DNA of 64,000 nt from Pseudomonas rhodesiae (GCF_007858255.1 NZ_VFEU01000012.1:62001-126000), one strand, 5' to 3'; positions 1 to 8,811 are shown, numbered from the stretch's first letter. Program-made: numbers and translations. The notes: generated by a model from the letters alone, not told the origin.

Positions 1-995
1 CCCACGCCTCGGCGGTGTTTTCCCGCGACCAACGCTATGCCTATGTGTTCGCCCGCGACGGCGGCTTGACCAAGGTCGACTTGCTGACCCAGCGCATCGC
101 TAAACGCATCATCCAGGGCGGCAACAGTATTGGCGGCGCGATCAGCCAGGATGGCCGCCTGATTGCCGTGTCCAACTACCAGCCGGGCGGGGTCAAGGTG
201 TTCGATGCCGTCACCTTGGAGCAGGTCGCCGACATTCCCGCCACGCCCCTGGCCAACGGCAAACGCTCGCGGGTGGTGGGGCTGGTGGACGCGCCGGGGC
301 AGCGTTTCGTGTTCAGCCTGTTCGACACCGGCGAGATCTGGAGCGCGGACTTCAGCCACGGCAACACCCCAACCCTCACCCGTTTCACCGACATCGGCGA
401 GCAGCCCTATGACGCACTGATCACCGCCGACGGTCGCTACTACATGGCCGGTCTGTTCGGCGAGGACGGCATGGCCCAGCTCGACCTGTGGCACCCGGAG
501 CGCGGTGTGCAACGGGTACTCAAGGACTACGGACGCGGGCAGGCCAAGTTGCCGGTTTACAAAATGCCGCACCTGGAAGGCTGGGCCGTAGCCGACAACC
601 AGGCGTTCGTGCCCGCCGTGGGCCGACACCAGGTGTTGGTGATGGACGCGCGCAGTTGGCAGCAGAGCGCCGCGATCGCCGTGGCCGGCCAGCCGATCTT
701 CGTCACTGCACGGCCGGATGGGCGCCAGCTGTGGGTCAATTTCGCCTACCCGGACAACGACCGCGTGCAGGTGATCGACAGCGAAACCCACCAAGTGGTC
801 GCCGACCTGCGCCCTGGCCCCGGCGTGCTGCACATGGAGTTCACCGGGCGCGGCGAACAGCTGTGGCTGTCGGTGCGCGACGGCGAGCAGGTGCAGGTCT
901 GGGACCCGTATCGAATGACCTTGCTCAAGACCTTGCCGGCCTTGAGCCCCAGCGGAATTTTCTTCAGCACTCGTGCACAAAAAATGGGGTATTGA
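1..995 (+). CDS. nirF: NirF, heme d1 biosynthesis protein (5' end cut off)
   Basis: The reading frame is open from base 3, so the gene begins outside the window; about 330 C-terminal residues remain of a protein usually near 390. The product is a beta-propeller resembling the d1 domain of cytochrome cd1, with repeated aspartate/glycine-rich blade strands. NirF is known to act late in heme d1 synthesis, as a dehydrogenase of dihydro-heme d1 anchored in the periplasm; its export signal would lie in the missing part. It is the first visible gene of a tight same-strand nir operon: nirD starts one base after its stop. The call rests mainly on the intact gene order that follows. Confidence 0.93.
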   Translation, partial: HASAVFSRDQRYAYVFARDGGLTKVDLLTQRIAKRIIQGGNSIGGAISQDGRLIAVSNYQPGGVKVFDAVTLEQVADIPATPLANGKRSRVVGLVDAPGQRFVFSLFDTGEIWSADFSHGNTPTLTRFTDIGEQPYDALITADGRYYMAGLFGEDGMAQLDLWHPERGVQRVLKDYGRGQAKLPVYKMPHLEGWAVADNQAFVPAVGRHQVLVMDARSWQQSAAIAVAGQPIFVTARPDGRQLWVNFAYPDNDRVQVIDSETHQVVADLRPGPGVLHMEFTGRGEQLWLSVRDGEQVQVWDPYRMTLLKTLPALSPSGIFFSTRAQKMGY

Positions 996-996
996 G

Positions 997-1455
997 ATGG
1001 ACCTTGATCGACTCAGCCAGCACTTGATCGAACGCTACCAGCACGGCATGCCGCTGTGCGCCGAACCGTACCGGGAAATGGCCCAGGTCTTGAAGTGCAG
1101 CGAGGCCGAACTGATGACCTGCCTGCAACGCCTGGAACTGGCCGGCGCCCTCTCGCGCGTCGGCCCGGTGTTCGAACATACCCGCGCCGGTGCCAGCACC
1201 CTGGCCGCCCTGGCAGTCCCGGCCGAACGCCTGGAACAGGTGGCGGCGCGGGTCAGCCAATACCCGGAAGTCAATCACAACTACGCCCGCGAGCATCACT
1301 ACAACCTGTGGTTCGTGGTGACCGGCCCGCACCGTCAACATCTACAGCAGATCCTCGATGAGCTGGAACAAGACACCGGCCTGACACCGCTGGATCTGCC
1401 GATGCTCAGCGCCTACCGCATCGACCTCGGGTTCTCCCTGGGAGGGCATCCGTGA
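997..1455 (+). CDS. nirD: NirD, siroheme decarboxylase subunit (Lrp/AsnC-like)
   Basis: 152 aa, with an N-terminal winged-helix and C-terminal AsnC-type ligand fold, the family layout. With NirL, G and H it decarboxylates siroheme to 12,18-didecarboxysiroheme in the cytoplasm. The YPEVNHNYAREH stretch near residue 90 matches the conserved histidine-bearing region of this family. The ATG at 997 follows a GGGGT stretch; an upstream GTG at 973 would overlap nirF and is less likely. The stop overlaps the GTG start of nirL by four bases, so translation is probably coupled. Confidence 0.92.
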   Translation: MDLDRLSQHLIERYQHGMPLCAEPYREMAQVLKCSEAELMTCLQRLELAGALSRVGPVFEHTRAGASTLAALAVPAERLEQVAARVSQYPEVNHNYAREHHYNLWFVVTGPHRQHLQQILDELEQDTGLTPLDLPMLSAYRIDLGFSLGGHP

Positions 1456-1967
1456 TCGCGCCGCTGACCCAGGAGCAGATGCTCGACCTGCGCCAGTGCC
1501 TGGAGCGCGGTTTGCCACGGGTCTCGCGGCCTTACGACGCGCTGGCGGAGCAGATCGGTGCCCATCACGACCAGGTGTTGCAGCAAATGCAGCACTGGCA
1601 TGAACAAGGCTTGTTCCGGCGCGTCGGGCTGGTGCTTAACCATCGCGCCCTGGGTTTTGTGGCCAACGCCATGCTGGTGCTGGATGTGCCGGATGCCTTG
1701 GTGGATAACGTCGGCCAGCGCCTGGGCCGCGCGCCGGGGGTGAACCTGTGTTACCAGCGTCCGCGCCGCCTGCCGCAGTGGCGCTATAACCTGTTTTGTA
1801 TGGTCCACGGCCGCGAGCGGGCGGTGGTCGAGGCGCACATCGAGACGCTATTGGCCGAGCACCTGCTCAACGACCTTCCCCACCAGGTGCTGTTCAGTAC
1901 CCACGCGTTCAAACAATGCGGCGGACGTTTTGCGCCGCCACCGTCGCAGGTGTGGGCCCATGGATGA
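1452..1967 (+). CDS. nirL: NirL, siroheme decarboxylase subunit
   Basis: 171 aa and homologous to the other three Lrp-like nir proteins in this cluster. The GTG start at 1452 lies in the GTGA overlap with nirD, after a GGGAGGG ribosome site. The stretch LCYQRPRRLPQWRYNLFCMVHG (residues about 98-119) is the NirL/NirH-type counterpart of the NYRREHAWNMWFV segment of NirD/NirG. NirD and NirL are separate genes here, whereas some denitrifiers carry a fused NirDL. The C-terminus overlaps the nirG start by eight bases. Confidence 0.92.
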   Translation: MIAPLTQEQMLDLRQCLERGLPRVSRPYDALAEQIGAHHDQVLQQMQHWHEQGLFRRVGLVLNHRALGFVANAMLVLDVPDALVDNVGQRLGRAPGVNLCYQRPRRLPQWRYNLFCMVHGRERAVVEAHIETLLAEHLLNDLPHQVLFSTHAFKQCGGRFAPPPSQVWAHG

Positions 1968-2403
1968 ACGGGATCGCCAATTGATCAATCGCCTGCAGCA
2001 CGGCCTGCCCCTGGTGCGTCAGCCCTGGCAGTCAGTGGCGCAGGAACTGGGCTGCGCCCCCGGTGAGGTACTCGACCGCCTGCACGCGTTGCTTGAAGAC
2101 GGCGTGCTCACCCGGTTCGGCCCGATGTTTGATATCGAGCGCGTCGGCGGGGCGTTCACCTTGGCCGCGCTAACAGTGCCCGAGGCGCGCTTCGATGCCG
2201 TCGCCGAGCAGCTCAACGCCCTGCCCCAGGTGGCCCACAACTACCGCCGCGAACATGCCTGGAACATGTGGTTCGTGCTGGCCTGCGCCAGCCCTGAGGA
2301 ACTCGACGCCACCCTGTCGCGCATCGAAACCCTGAGCGGGTTGACGGTGCTCAACCTGCCCAAGGAGCACACCTACCATGTCGGTCTGCATTTCCCGGTC
2401 TGA
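1960..2403 (+). CDS. nirG: NirG, siroheme decarboxylase subunit
   Basis: 147 aa, the length expected for pseudomonad NirG. The ATG at 1960 overlaps the nirL stop; an in-frame upstream codon at 1930 would add an arginine-rich extension and was rejected. It is NirD-like, with the VAHNYRREHAWNMWFVL segment near residue 91. NirD/G and NirL/H pairs are thought to work together on siroheme. Cytoplasmic; inside the coupled operon. Confidence 0.91.
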   Translation: MDERDRQLINRLQHGLPLVRQPWQSVAQELGCAPGEVLDRLHALLEDGVLTRFGPMFDIERVGGAFTLAALTVPEARFDAVAEQLNALPQVAHNYRREHAWNMWFVLACASPEELDATLSRIETLSGLTVLNLPKEHTYHVGLHFPV

Positions 2404-2878
2404 CAGCCCCCTGGCCCTGCGCCTGATCGCCCTCACCCAAGACGGCCTGCCGCTGCTGGAAGACCCGTGGGCGTGGCTGGCCGAGCAGTTGGGAATCAGC
2501 GTCGAGTCGACTCTCGATCTGCTCAAGCGCCTGCAAGCCGAGGGCGTGATCCGGCGTATCGCGGCGGTGCCCAACCATTACCGCCTGGGCTATCGGCATA
2601 ACGGCATGACTGTGTGGGACGTGGCCGACGAGCAACTGCCACGCCTGGGCGAACTGATAGGCGCGCAGCCGTTCGTGAGCCACTGCTACCGCCGCCCCCG
2701 GCGCGCGGGCTGGCCCTACAACCTGTTCGCCATGGTGCATGGGCGCAGCCGTGAAGAAATCGACAGCTACCGCGAGCACCTGCGTTTTTTGCTTGCCGAT
2801 GCCTGCCGCGCCGACGAGATGCTGGTGAGCAGTCGCATCCTGAAAAAAACCGGCCTGCGCTTGCCGCCGGCGCACTGA
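2378..2878 (+). CDS. nirH: NirH, siroheme decarboxylase subunit
   Basis: 166 aa, NirL-like, with CYRRPRRAGWPYNLFAMVHG near residues 105-124. It starts 26 bases inside nirG in another frame, a long overlap typical of tightly coupled nir genes. The role is siroheme decarboxylation with NirD, L and G. The next gene, nirJ, begins 13 bases after the stop with its own AAGGAA site. Confidence 0.91.
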   Translation: MSVCISRSDSPLALRLIALTQDGLPLLEDPWAWLAEQLGISVESTLDLLKRLQAEGVIRRIAAVPNHYRLGYRHNGMTVWDVADEQLPRLGELIGAQPFVSHCYRRPRRAGWPYNLFAMVHGRSREEIDSYREHLRFLLADACRADEMLVSSRILKKTGLRLPPAH

Positions 2879-2891
2879 AAAGGAATAGCCC

Positions 2892-4070
2892 ATGCTGCGA
2901 ATCAGTCAGTACTTGCGCACTTTGGCCGGCCAATGCCCGGCGCCGCGCGTCTCGGCCCCCGGCAGCGAGCGGCCGCCAGTGGTGATCTGGAACCTGCTGC
3001 GCCGGTGCAACCTGACCTGCAAGCATTGCTACGCCACCAGCGCCGACAGTGTGTTCCGCGATGAGCTGGACACCGCCACCGCGCTGCGGGTGATCGATGA
3101 CTTGCACGAAGCCGGCGTGCGCGTACTGATCCTTTCCGGCGGCGAGCCGCTGCTGCGCGCAGATATATTCCAGCTGAGCGCCTACGCCCGCGACAAAGGC
3201 TTTTTCGTGGCGTTGTCCACCAACGGCACGCTGATTGATGAGCGCAATATCCAGCAGATTGCCGACGCGCATTTCGACTACGTGGGCATCAGTATCGATG
3301 GCCTGGAGGCGACCCACGATGCCTTTCGCCAGTCACACGGCAGCTTCCAGCGCTCGTTGCATGGCATACGTCTGTGCCGCGAAGCCGGCATCCGCGTGGG
3401 CCTGCGGACCACCCTGACCCAGGACAACCACGCGCAGCTGCCGCAATTGCTCGCGCTGATGCGCGCTTACGACGTGCAGAAGTTCTACCTGTCGCACCTC
3501 AACTACAGCGGGCGCGGCAAGCGCAGCCGCCAACTGGACGCGCACCGGCAGATCAGCCGCGACGCCATGGCGCTGATTTTCCAGCAAGCCTGGGAGGACA
3601 TCGAAAACGGCGTGGCCAGCGATTTTGTCAGCGGCAACAACGACGCCGACGCGGTGTTATTGCTGCAATGGGTACATCGCCATCTGCCCGAGCATTACCC
3701 GCAGCTGGAGCACCTGTTGCACGGTTGGGGCGGCAATGCGTCGGGCAGCGGCATCGCCAATATCGACAACACCGGCGAGGTGCATCCGGACACCTACTGG
3801 TGGCAGCACTCGGTGGGCAATGTGCGCAACACCACATTCCGCCAGCTCTGGCTCGACCAACCCGACCCCTTGCTGCAGCGCCTGCGCGAATACCCGCGCC
3901 GCATCGGCGGGCGCTGCGCCGAGTGTCGCTGGCTGCCGATCTGCAACGGCAACACCCGTACCCGCGCCTGGGCCGATGGCGACCTGTGGGGCCCGGACCC
4001 GGGTTGCTACCTGAGCGACGATGAAATTGCCACGCGCTCGCCCAACCTGATTCCGTGCTCCACCCGGTGA
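2892..4070 (+). CDS. nirJ: NirJ, radical SAM enzyme of heme d1 synthesis
   Basis: 392 aa. The radical SAM cluster motif CNLTCKHC lies at residues 39-46 (C39, C43, C46), followed by the SGGEPLL SAM-binding loop near residue 78. The C-terminus has further cysteines (CAECRWLPICNG) of the auxiliary cluster type known in NirJ. NirJ is known to remove the propionate side chains of didecarboxysiroheme, a step toward the d1 keto groups. The ATG follows AAAAGGAA. Full length with all cluster cysteines present, in contrast to the HemN-like gene nearby. Confidence 0.95.
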   Translation: MLRISQYLRTLAGQCPAPRVSAPGSERPPVVIWNLLRRCNLTCKHCYATSADSVFRDELDTATALRVIDDLHEAGVRVLILSGGEPLLRADIFQLSAYARDKGFFVALSTNGTLIDERNIQQIADAHFDYVGISIDGLEATHDAFRQSHGSFQRSLHGIRLCREAGIRVGLRTTLTQDNHAQLPQLLALMRAYDVQKFYLSHLNYSGRGKRSRQLDAHRQISRDAMALIFQQAWEDIENGVASDFVSGNNDADAVLLLQWVHRHLPEHYPQLEHLLHGWGGNASGSGIANIDNTGEVHPDTYWWQHSVGNVRNTTFRQLWLDQPDPLLQRLREYPRRIGGRCAECRWLPICNGNTRTRAWADGDLWGPDPGCYLSDDEIATRSPNLIPCSTR

Positions 4071-4113
4071 CACAACCGGGGCAGCGCTCCTGATGATCGA
4101 CCAAGGATGTCCC

Positions 4114-4935
4114 ATGCACACCACTGCCCTCCCCCCCAGCCTGCACAGCCCTTTGCACCCCGGTGAAGTCGCGCTGGTGGGCGCCGGACCCGGCGACCCA
4201 CGCCTGCTTACCTTGCGCGCCTGGAGCCTGCTGATGCAGGCCGATGCCGTGGTGTTCGACCGGCTGATCAGCGCCGAACTGCTCACGCTGATCCCGCTCA
4301 CCTGCGCCCGCCATTACGTGGGCAAGGCCAGCGGCCATCACAGCCTGCCCCAGGATCAACTCAACGAACTGCTGGCGGAACTGGCCGGCGAAGGCCAGCG
4401 CGTGGTGCGCCTCAAGGGCGGCGACCCGTTTATTTTCGGGCGCGGCGCCGAGGAGCTCGAATACCTGCTGGCGCGGGATATTCCGTGCCAAGTGGTGCCA
4501 GGGATCACCGCCGCGTCCGGGTGCAGCGCCTACGCCGGAATCCCGTTGACCCATCGCGATCTGGTCAACTCGTGCCGTTTCGTCACCGGGCACCTGCAGC
4601 GCGACGGTGCGCTGAAATTACCCTGGGCCAGCCTTGCCGAGCCGAGCCAGACCCTGGTGTTCTATATGGGCCTGTCGAACCTGGCGCTGATCGCCGAACA
4701 CCTGATGGCTGCCGGTTTGTCGGCGGATACCCCGGCGGCGCTGATCAGCAACGGTGCGCGCGCTGATCAACAGGTGGCCCGTGGCACCTTGCGCCAGTTG
4801 CCGACCCTGGCCGCCGACTGCGAACCCGGCGTGCCAACCCTGACGGTGATCGGCCAGGTCGTGGACCTGTTCGCCAGCGCCGCCCTGCACTTCCCGGCCA
4901 GCCTGGCAGCGCCGCGCGCAGCGGTGGCGGTATGA
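4114..4935 (+). CDS. nirE: NirE, SAM:uroporphyrinogen III methyltransferase
   Basis: 273 aa. It has VALVGAGPGDP near the N-terminus, VRLKGGDPFIFGRGAEE and VPGITAASGCSAYAGIPLTHR, the hallmarks of SUMT enzymes. It methylates uroporphyrinogen III at C2 and C7 to precorrin-2, the entry step toward siroheme and heme d1. The start was set at 4114 because AAGGAT lies just upstream and the product then matches known NirE length; 4093 would add seven residues. The ATGA overlap with nirN couples the two. Confidence 0.94.
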   Translation: MHTTALPPSLHSPLHPGEVALVGAGPGDPRLLTLRAWSLLMQADAVVFDRLISAELLTLIPLTCARHYVGKASGHHSLPQDQLNELLAELAGEGQRVVRLKGGDPFIFGRGAEELEYLLARDIPCQVVPGITAASGCSAYAGIPLTHRDLVNSCRFVTGHLQRDGALKLPWASLAEPSQTLVFYMGLSNLALIAEHLMAAGLSADTPAALISNGARADQQVARGTLRQLPTLAADCEPGVPTLTVIGQVVDLFASAALHFPASLAAPRAAVAV

Positions 4936-6386
4936 AACGCCTGCTGCTGGTGCCGCTGTTGTGGGCCAACGTCGCCCACGGTACGCCGGCCGAGGATTAC
5001 CGCCAGTACTGCGAGCAGTGCCACGGCCTCAACCGCATCGGCGCCACCGGCCCGGCGTTGTTGCCCGAAAGCCTGGGGCGGATCAAGCCCGACGAGGTGC
5101 GCCAGGTGATACGCGACGGCCGACCGGCCAGCCAAATGGCCGGATTCGCCGCGCAATTGGACAGCGCGCGCATCGACGGCCTGGTGGATTTTCTGCAACA
5201 GCCGCCGGCATCGCCACCGACCTGGGATGCCCAGGCGATCCGCGCCAGCCACACCGTACTGGCGGACCTGAGCCAACTGCCGACCACCCCGCAGCACCAC
5301 GCCGACCCGCTCAACCTGTTTGTGGTGGTGGAATCGGGGGATCATCACATGGACATTCTCGACGGTGACACTTTCAACGTGCTGGACCGCTTCCCCACCC
5401 ACTTCGCGGTACACGGCGGGCCGAAGTTTCCCCCGGATGGGCGCTTTGTGTACTTCGCCTCCCGGGACGGCTGGATCAGCCAATACGACCTGCATAACCT
5501 CAAGCTGATCGCCGAAACCCGTGTCGGCCTCAACACTCGCAACCTGGCGGTGAGCAAAGACGGGCGCTGGGTGCTGGCGGGCAACTACCTGCCGGGCAAT
5601 CTGGTGCTGCTGGATGCGCGTGATCTGTCGCTGGTCAAGATTCTGGACACCGGTTCGCGGGTCAGCGCCGTGTACACCGCACCGCCGCGCGACAGCTTTA
5701 TCGTCGCGCTCAAGGATCTGAACGAGGTGTGGGAACTGGCGTATGCCGACGCGCAACCGCGCTTCGAGCCCCGGCGCATCCAGGCCCAGGACGTGCTCGA
5801 TGATTTTTCGTTTTCTCCCGATTACCGACAGTTGGTCGCCACCTCGCGCAAGGCCGGGGGCGGCCAGGTAATCGACCTGGACAGCGGCGCGGTGGTCACC
5901 GATATCCCGCTGGCGGGCATGCCGCACCTGGGCTCGGGCACCTATTGGCGACGCGATGGGCACTGGGTGTTCGCCACACCGAATATCAGCAAAGGGCAAA
6001 TCTCGGTGATCGACCTGAACACCTGGGCGCTGATCAAACAGATTCCCACCCTGGGGCCAGGCTTCTTTATGCGCAGCCATGTGAACTCACGCTATGTGTG
6101 GAGCGACGTGTTCTTCGGCCCGGACAACGACGCCATCCACCTGATCGACAAACAGACCCTGGAAATCTCCCACACCTTGCGCCCGGTGCCGGGCAAGACC
6201 GCCGCCCATGTGGAATTCACCCGCGACGGGCGCTACGTGTTGCTGAGCATCTGGGCCACGGACGGCGCGTTGATCGTTTACGACAGCCAAACCCTCAAGG
6301 AGGTCAAGCGCCTGCCCATGAACAAGCCGTCGGGCAAATACAACGTGGGCAATAAAATCGAATTCGCCGAGGGCACCTCCCACTAG
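4932..6386 (+). CDS. nirN: NirN, periplasmic c-type cytochrome with d1-type propeller
   Basis: 484 aa. A signal peptide covers residues 1 to about 17. A heme c site CEQCH lies at residues 27-31, with QMAGF near residue 69 as a possible distal methionine. An eight-bladed propeller like that of NirS follows. NirN is known to convert dihydro-heme d1 to d1 and pass it toward NirS. It is the last gene of the nir operon. Its TAG stop shares the palindrome CTAG with the stop of the convergent HemN-like gene, so the two genes overlap by four bases. Confidence 0.94.
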   Translation: MKRLLLVPLLWANVAHGTPAEDYRQYCEQCHGLNRIGATGPALLPESLGRIKPDEVRQVIRDGRPASQMAGFAAQLDSARIDGLVDFLQQPPASPPTWDAQAIRASHTVLADLSQLPTTPQHHADPLNLFVVVESGDHHMDILDGDTFNVLDRFPTHFAVHGGPKFPPDGRFVYFASRDGWISQYDLHNLKLIAETRVGLNTRNLAVSKDGRWVLAGNYLPGNLVLLDARDLSLVKILDTGSRVSAVYTAPPRDSFIVALKDLNEVWELAYADAQPRFEPRRIQAQDVLDDFSFSPDYRQLVATSRKAGGGQVIDLDSGAVVTDIPLAGMPHLGSGTYWRRDGHWVFATPNISKGQISVIDLNTWALIKQIPTLGPGFFMRSHVNSRYVWSDVFFGPDNDAIHLIDKQTLEISHTLRPVPGKTAAHVEFTRDGRYVLLSIWATDGALIVYDSQTLKEVKRLPMNKPSGKYNVGNKIEFAEGTSH

Positions 6387-7639
6387 GCCTGTTCGAACAA
6401 CCCACACAGCTCATCCACCTGCCGGCGCCCGTCCGGCAGCACACACAGAAACTGCGCCGACAATTCGATCAGGCCGTCCCGCGCCCATTGCTCCAATAGC
6501 GGCCAGAGCGTGGCGAAATACTGGGAAAACACCAACCCGTAACGCCGCTCAATCGCCTGGATATCCAGTTCCAGGTCGCAGGCCAAGCGCTCCACCACGT
6601 ATTCGCGCAACCCGTCGCCGACCTGGCGTTGCCAGCCCTGGCAGGTAGGGAGCTGGCCATTGTGCAGGGCTTGGGCGTAGGCCGGTTCGGTGCTGCTGTT
6701 TTGCGCGCACAAGCCGTCGATCTGGCTGATGGCGCCCAGGCCCAGGCCGATATGGTCGCAATAACCGTGCAGGGTGAAGCCTTCGCTGGTGCGGCTCAGG
6801 CGGCCGCGCTCCTGGGCCTGAATCAGGTCGTCGTCGCCGCGGGCAAACAGGCCCAGGCCGATGTAGTGGTAACCCGCCGCGCCGAGGCGCTCGAAGCACA
6901 ACTGGCGCATCTGGGCTTTATCCGCCGCGCTGCATTGCGCCCGGGCAGGCTGGGCCAGATAACGGCTGGGCGGCCGGGCGTAGTCAAACACCTGCAGGCG
7001 ATCCGGCTCCAGGGCGATCAGGCTGGCGAGTTTGGTATCGAAGCTGGCGAGGGTCTGCCAGGCGCTGCCGTAGCCGAGATCGACGCTGACCGAACGGAAA
7101 TCGAAAGTGCGCGCCGCATCGATCAAGGACTGGATCGGCGCAGGGTCGCGGTACCAGGCCAGGGCGTGCACCCCTTCGGCACGCGCGTCGGGCACGCCGA
7201 TACAGACGTGGTTGAAGCCCAGGTCACGCAGCAGACCCATGCCGGCCCAATCGGTGTGGTACGGGTCGAGGTCGATGCCGTAGTCACCACGGCCAGGGGC
7301 GAGAAAATGAAAGCGCTCGCGCATGGCAGCCATCAGCGTTTGTACCGCGCCGATGCTCGCCGCGCCGCGCCACTGGAAGTACTCCAGCGGCTGGCGAGCG
7401 CCCAGGTGGCAGCCGACCAGCTGGATCTCTTGGGCCAGGCTGCGGGGGTACTCGTCACTCGGTGGGTTGGCCGGCCAATGCAGGGTCACGGCCAGCGGGC
7501 GTTGCCGTTGGCGGCTGGTGCGCAGGGCGCGCAACATATCCAGGGAGCCTATGCCGGGGTGGAAACGGCGGATATCGGCCTGGCCATTCAGGTCCAGCAC
7601 GCCTGGACCGTGACGAGCGAGGGGGATGACAGTGTGCAT
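6383..7639 (-). CDS. HemN-like protein lacking the radical SAM cluster motif
   Basis: 418 aa from the ATG at 7639. It aligns in outline with oxygen-independent coproporphyrinogen III oxidase: a RPLAVTLHW segment, a D-L-D-P strand, LGFNHVCIGVPD, a VDLGYGSAW strand and a GYHYIGLGLFA segment near where HemN has its GMDHFA motif. The place of the cluster motif CxxxCxC (HemN reads HIPFCxxxC) reads HWPANPPSDEY, with no cysteine in any frame, and the GGGTP loop reads RGAAS. The fold seems kept but the chemistry lost. A TTGAT-N4-ATCAA box lies upstream. Possible roles are heme or heme d1 binding or trafficking; catalysis is unlikely. Confidence 0.8.
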   Translation of the reverse strand: MHTVIPLARHGPGVLDLNGQADIRRFHPGIGSLDMLRALRTSRQRQRPLAVTLHWPANPPSDEYPRSLAQEIQLVGCHLGARQPLEYFQWRGAASIGAVQTLMAAMRERFHFLAPGRGDYGIDLDPYHTDWAGMGLLRDLGFNHVCIGVPDARAEGVHALAWYRDPAPIQSLIDAARTFDFRSVSVDLGYGSAWQTLASFDTKLASLIALEPDRLQVFDYARPPSRYLAQPARAQCSAADKAQMRQLCFERLGAAGYHYIGLGLFARGDDDLIQAQERGRLSRTSEGFTLHGYCDHIGLGLGAISQIDGLCAQNSSTEPAYAQALHNGQLPTCQGWQRQVGDGLREYVVERLACDLELDIQAIERRYGLVFSQYFATLWPLLEQWARDGLIELSAQFLCVLPDGRRQVDELCGLFEQA

Positions 7640-7697
7640 GGCAGGCTCCGGATCAAGGGGCGGTGAGCCATTGTCCGGCGGCGGGCCTCGACGCACC

Positions 7698-7711
7698 TTG
7701 ATGTGCATCAA
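7698..7711 (-). promoter_or_regulatory. Anr/Dnr (FNR-type) box upstream of the HemN-like gene
   Basis: TTGATGTGCATCAA is a perfect match to the FNR-family consensus TTGAT-N4-ATCAA. Its centre is about 65 nt before the start codon at 7639, which fits a class II site at -41.5 with a short leader. In pseudomonads such boxes bind Anr (low oxygen) or Dnr (nitric oxide). The sequence alone cannot tell which. Confidence 0.82.
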
Positions 7712-7716
7712 GGGCC

Positions 7717-8160
7717 CTACCAGCTGAGGTAGAACATACTCTTGGCCAACAGCACGATGGCGACCATATGCCCAAACAGGCTCAGGTGTACCCCGCGCAG
7801 GTAGCGCTCGCTGGCGCGGCCACGGCGCATAAGCAGTAAGGTCGTCACAAAATGCAGCAGCACACTGGCGGCCAGTAGCAGTTTGAGCGACAGCAACATG
7901 CCAAAGGACGACGCCGTAGGCGCGGCCAGCACCGGCAGGTATCGCAGCCAGACCATCCCGAGACCGGCACCGAACAGCACCAACAGCACCCACGGCATCA
8001 GCGCCCGGGCACGGCGGCCGATGCCTTGTTCCACCAACACCCGCGCCCGGGCGGGCAATTGCGCCTGCACCTTGGCCAAAATCAGCACTTCGAAAAACAC
8101 CGTGCCGATAAAGATCAGCGCCGCGAACAGGTGGGCCAACAGAAACAGCAGATAGAGCAT
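7717..8160 (-). CDS. Four-helix inner-membrane protein, CopD-like
   Basis: 147 aa with four predicted membrane helices (about residues 2-28, 54-76, 84-108, 120-145). Histidines sit in or beside the helices (AHLFA in helix 1, LLHFVTT in helix 3, VHLSLFGHM before helix 4), so b-type heme or copper binding is possible. The pattern resembles the CopD-like domain family. Its own perfect Anr/Dnr box and its place between heme d1 and copper chaperone genes suggest a role in anaerobic copper or heme handling. The exact function is unknown. Confidence 0.75.
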   Translation of the reverse strand: MLYLLFLLAHLFAALIFIGTVFFEVLILAKVQAQLPARARVLVEQGIGRRARALMPWVLLVLFGAGLGMVWLRYLPVLAAPTASSFGMLLSLKLLLAASVLLHFVTTLLLMRRGRASERYLRGVHLSLFGHMVAIVLLAKSMFYLSW

Positions 8161-8217
8161 GATGGCCTCACAGATCGCACCGGGATTGCAGTGTGGCGCG
8201 CGCGGCGGCGGGCCACC

Positions 8218-8231
8218 TTGATGCCGATCAA
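8218..8231 (-). promoter_or_regulatory. Anr/Dnr (FNR-type) box upstream of the membrane protein gene
   Basis: TTGATGCCGATCAA, again a perfect TTGAT-N4-ATCAA. Its centre is about 64 nt before the start at 8160, nearly the same spacing as at 7698-7711. It overlaps the last codon of the upstream gene, so it must coexist with coding sequence. Confidence 0.8.
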
Positions 8232-8749
8232 GTCAGCACCTGCCAGCCGTAGCACTCACCGCGCTGGCTCAGCGGGCTCCAGGCGAAATCCCAGGCGGAC
8301 GCTGGCAATGGCGGTTGCTCAACGGCGGCGGGCGGCGTGACTTTCCAATCGAATACCCGCAGCGCGCGCCATGCCAGCACGATGCCCTCGGCCTGGCTGT
8401 GGTCGGTATTGATCCAACTCGCCGCAGCGGCGGCCATGAACGCTTCGATGGGTTCCTCATTGATGCGCGTGCAGTAGGCCGAGCCGAGCAACCAACGGCA
8501 CACGTTCAGGTGGTAGGTCCAATCCGCGGCCGGCTGGTTGCGGTAGGCCCAGGTCATAAAGCTGCGAAACAGGTTCAGGCCTTCGGGCGGGTCGAGCTTG
8601 AGCAGCGCCGGGCAGATGTCGAACAGGCTGTGCCAGTACGGCAACAGACGCGCGTCCAGGTGGACGAAACAGCGGGCATTACTGGGGTATTGCGCAGGCG
8701 CCGGTGCTGCGCGCAGGCGCAGGGCGCCGGCTGGCGATGGATGATTCAT
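8228..8749 (-). CDS. Conserved hypothetical protein, denitrification locus
   Basis: 173 aa from the ATG at 8749 (a GTG at 8758 is also possible). It has no signal peptide or membrane segment, and is rich in tryptophan and tyrosine (for example YWHSLF, WTYHLNVCRWLLG, WDFAWSPL). No domain was recognised. It lies on the same strand between the membrane protein and the DUF2946-like gene, so it is probably co-expressed with one of them. Confidence 0.65.
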   Translation of the reverse strand: MNHPSPAGALRLRAAPAPAQYPSNARCFVHLDARLLPYWHSLFDICPALLKLDPPEGLNLFRSFMTWAYRNQPAADWTYHLNVCRWLLGSAYCTRINEEPIEAFMAAAAASWINTDHSQAEGIVLAWRALRVFDWKVTPPAAVEQPPLPASAWDFAWSPLSQRGECYGWQVLT

Positions 8750-8811
8750 GGAACGCACTCACACTCGTGACGATAGAACGCCCCCTGGTCACAAGGGGCC
8801 CAAGGCACACG

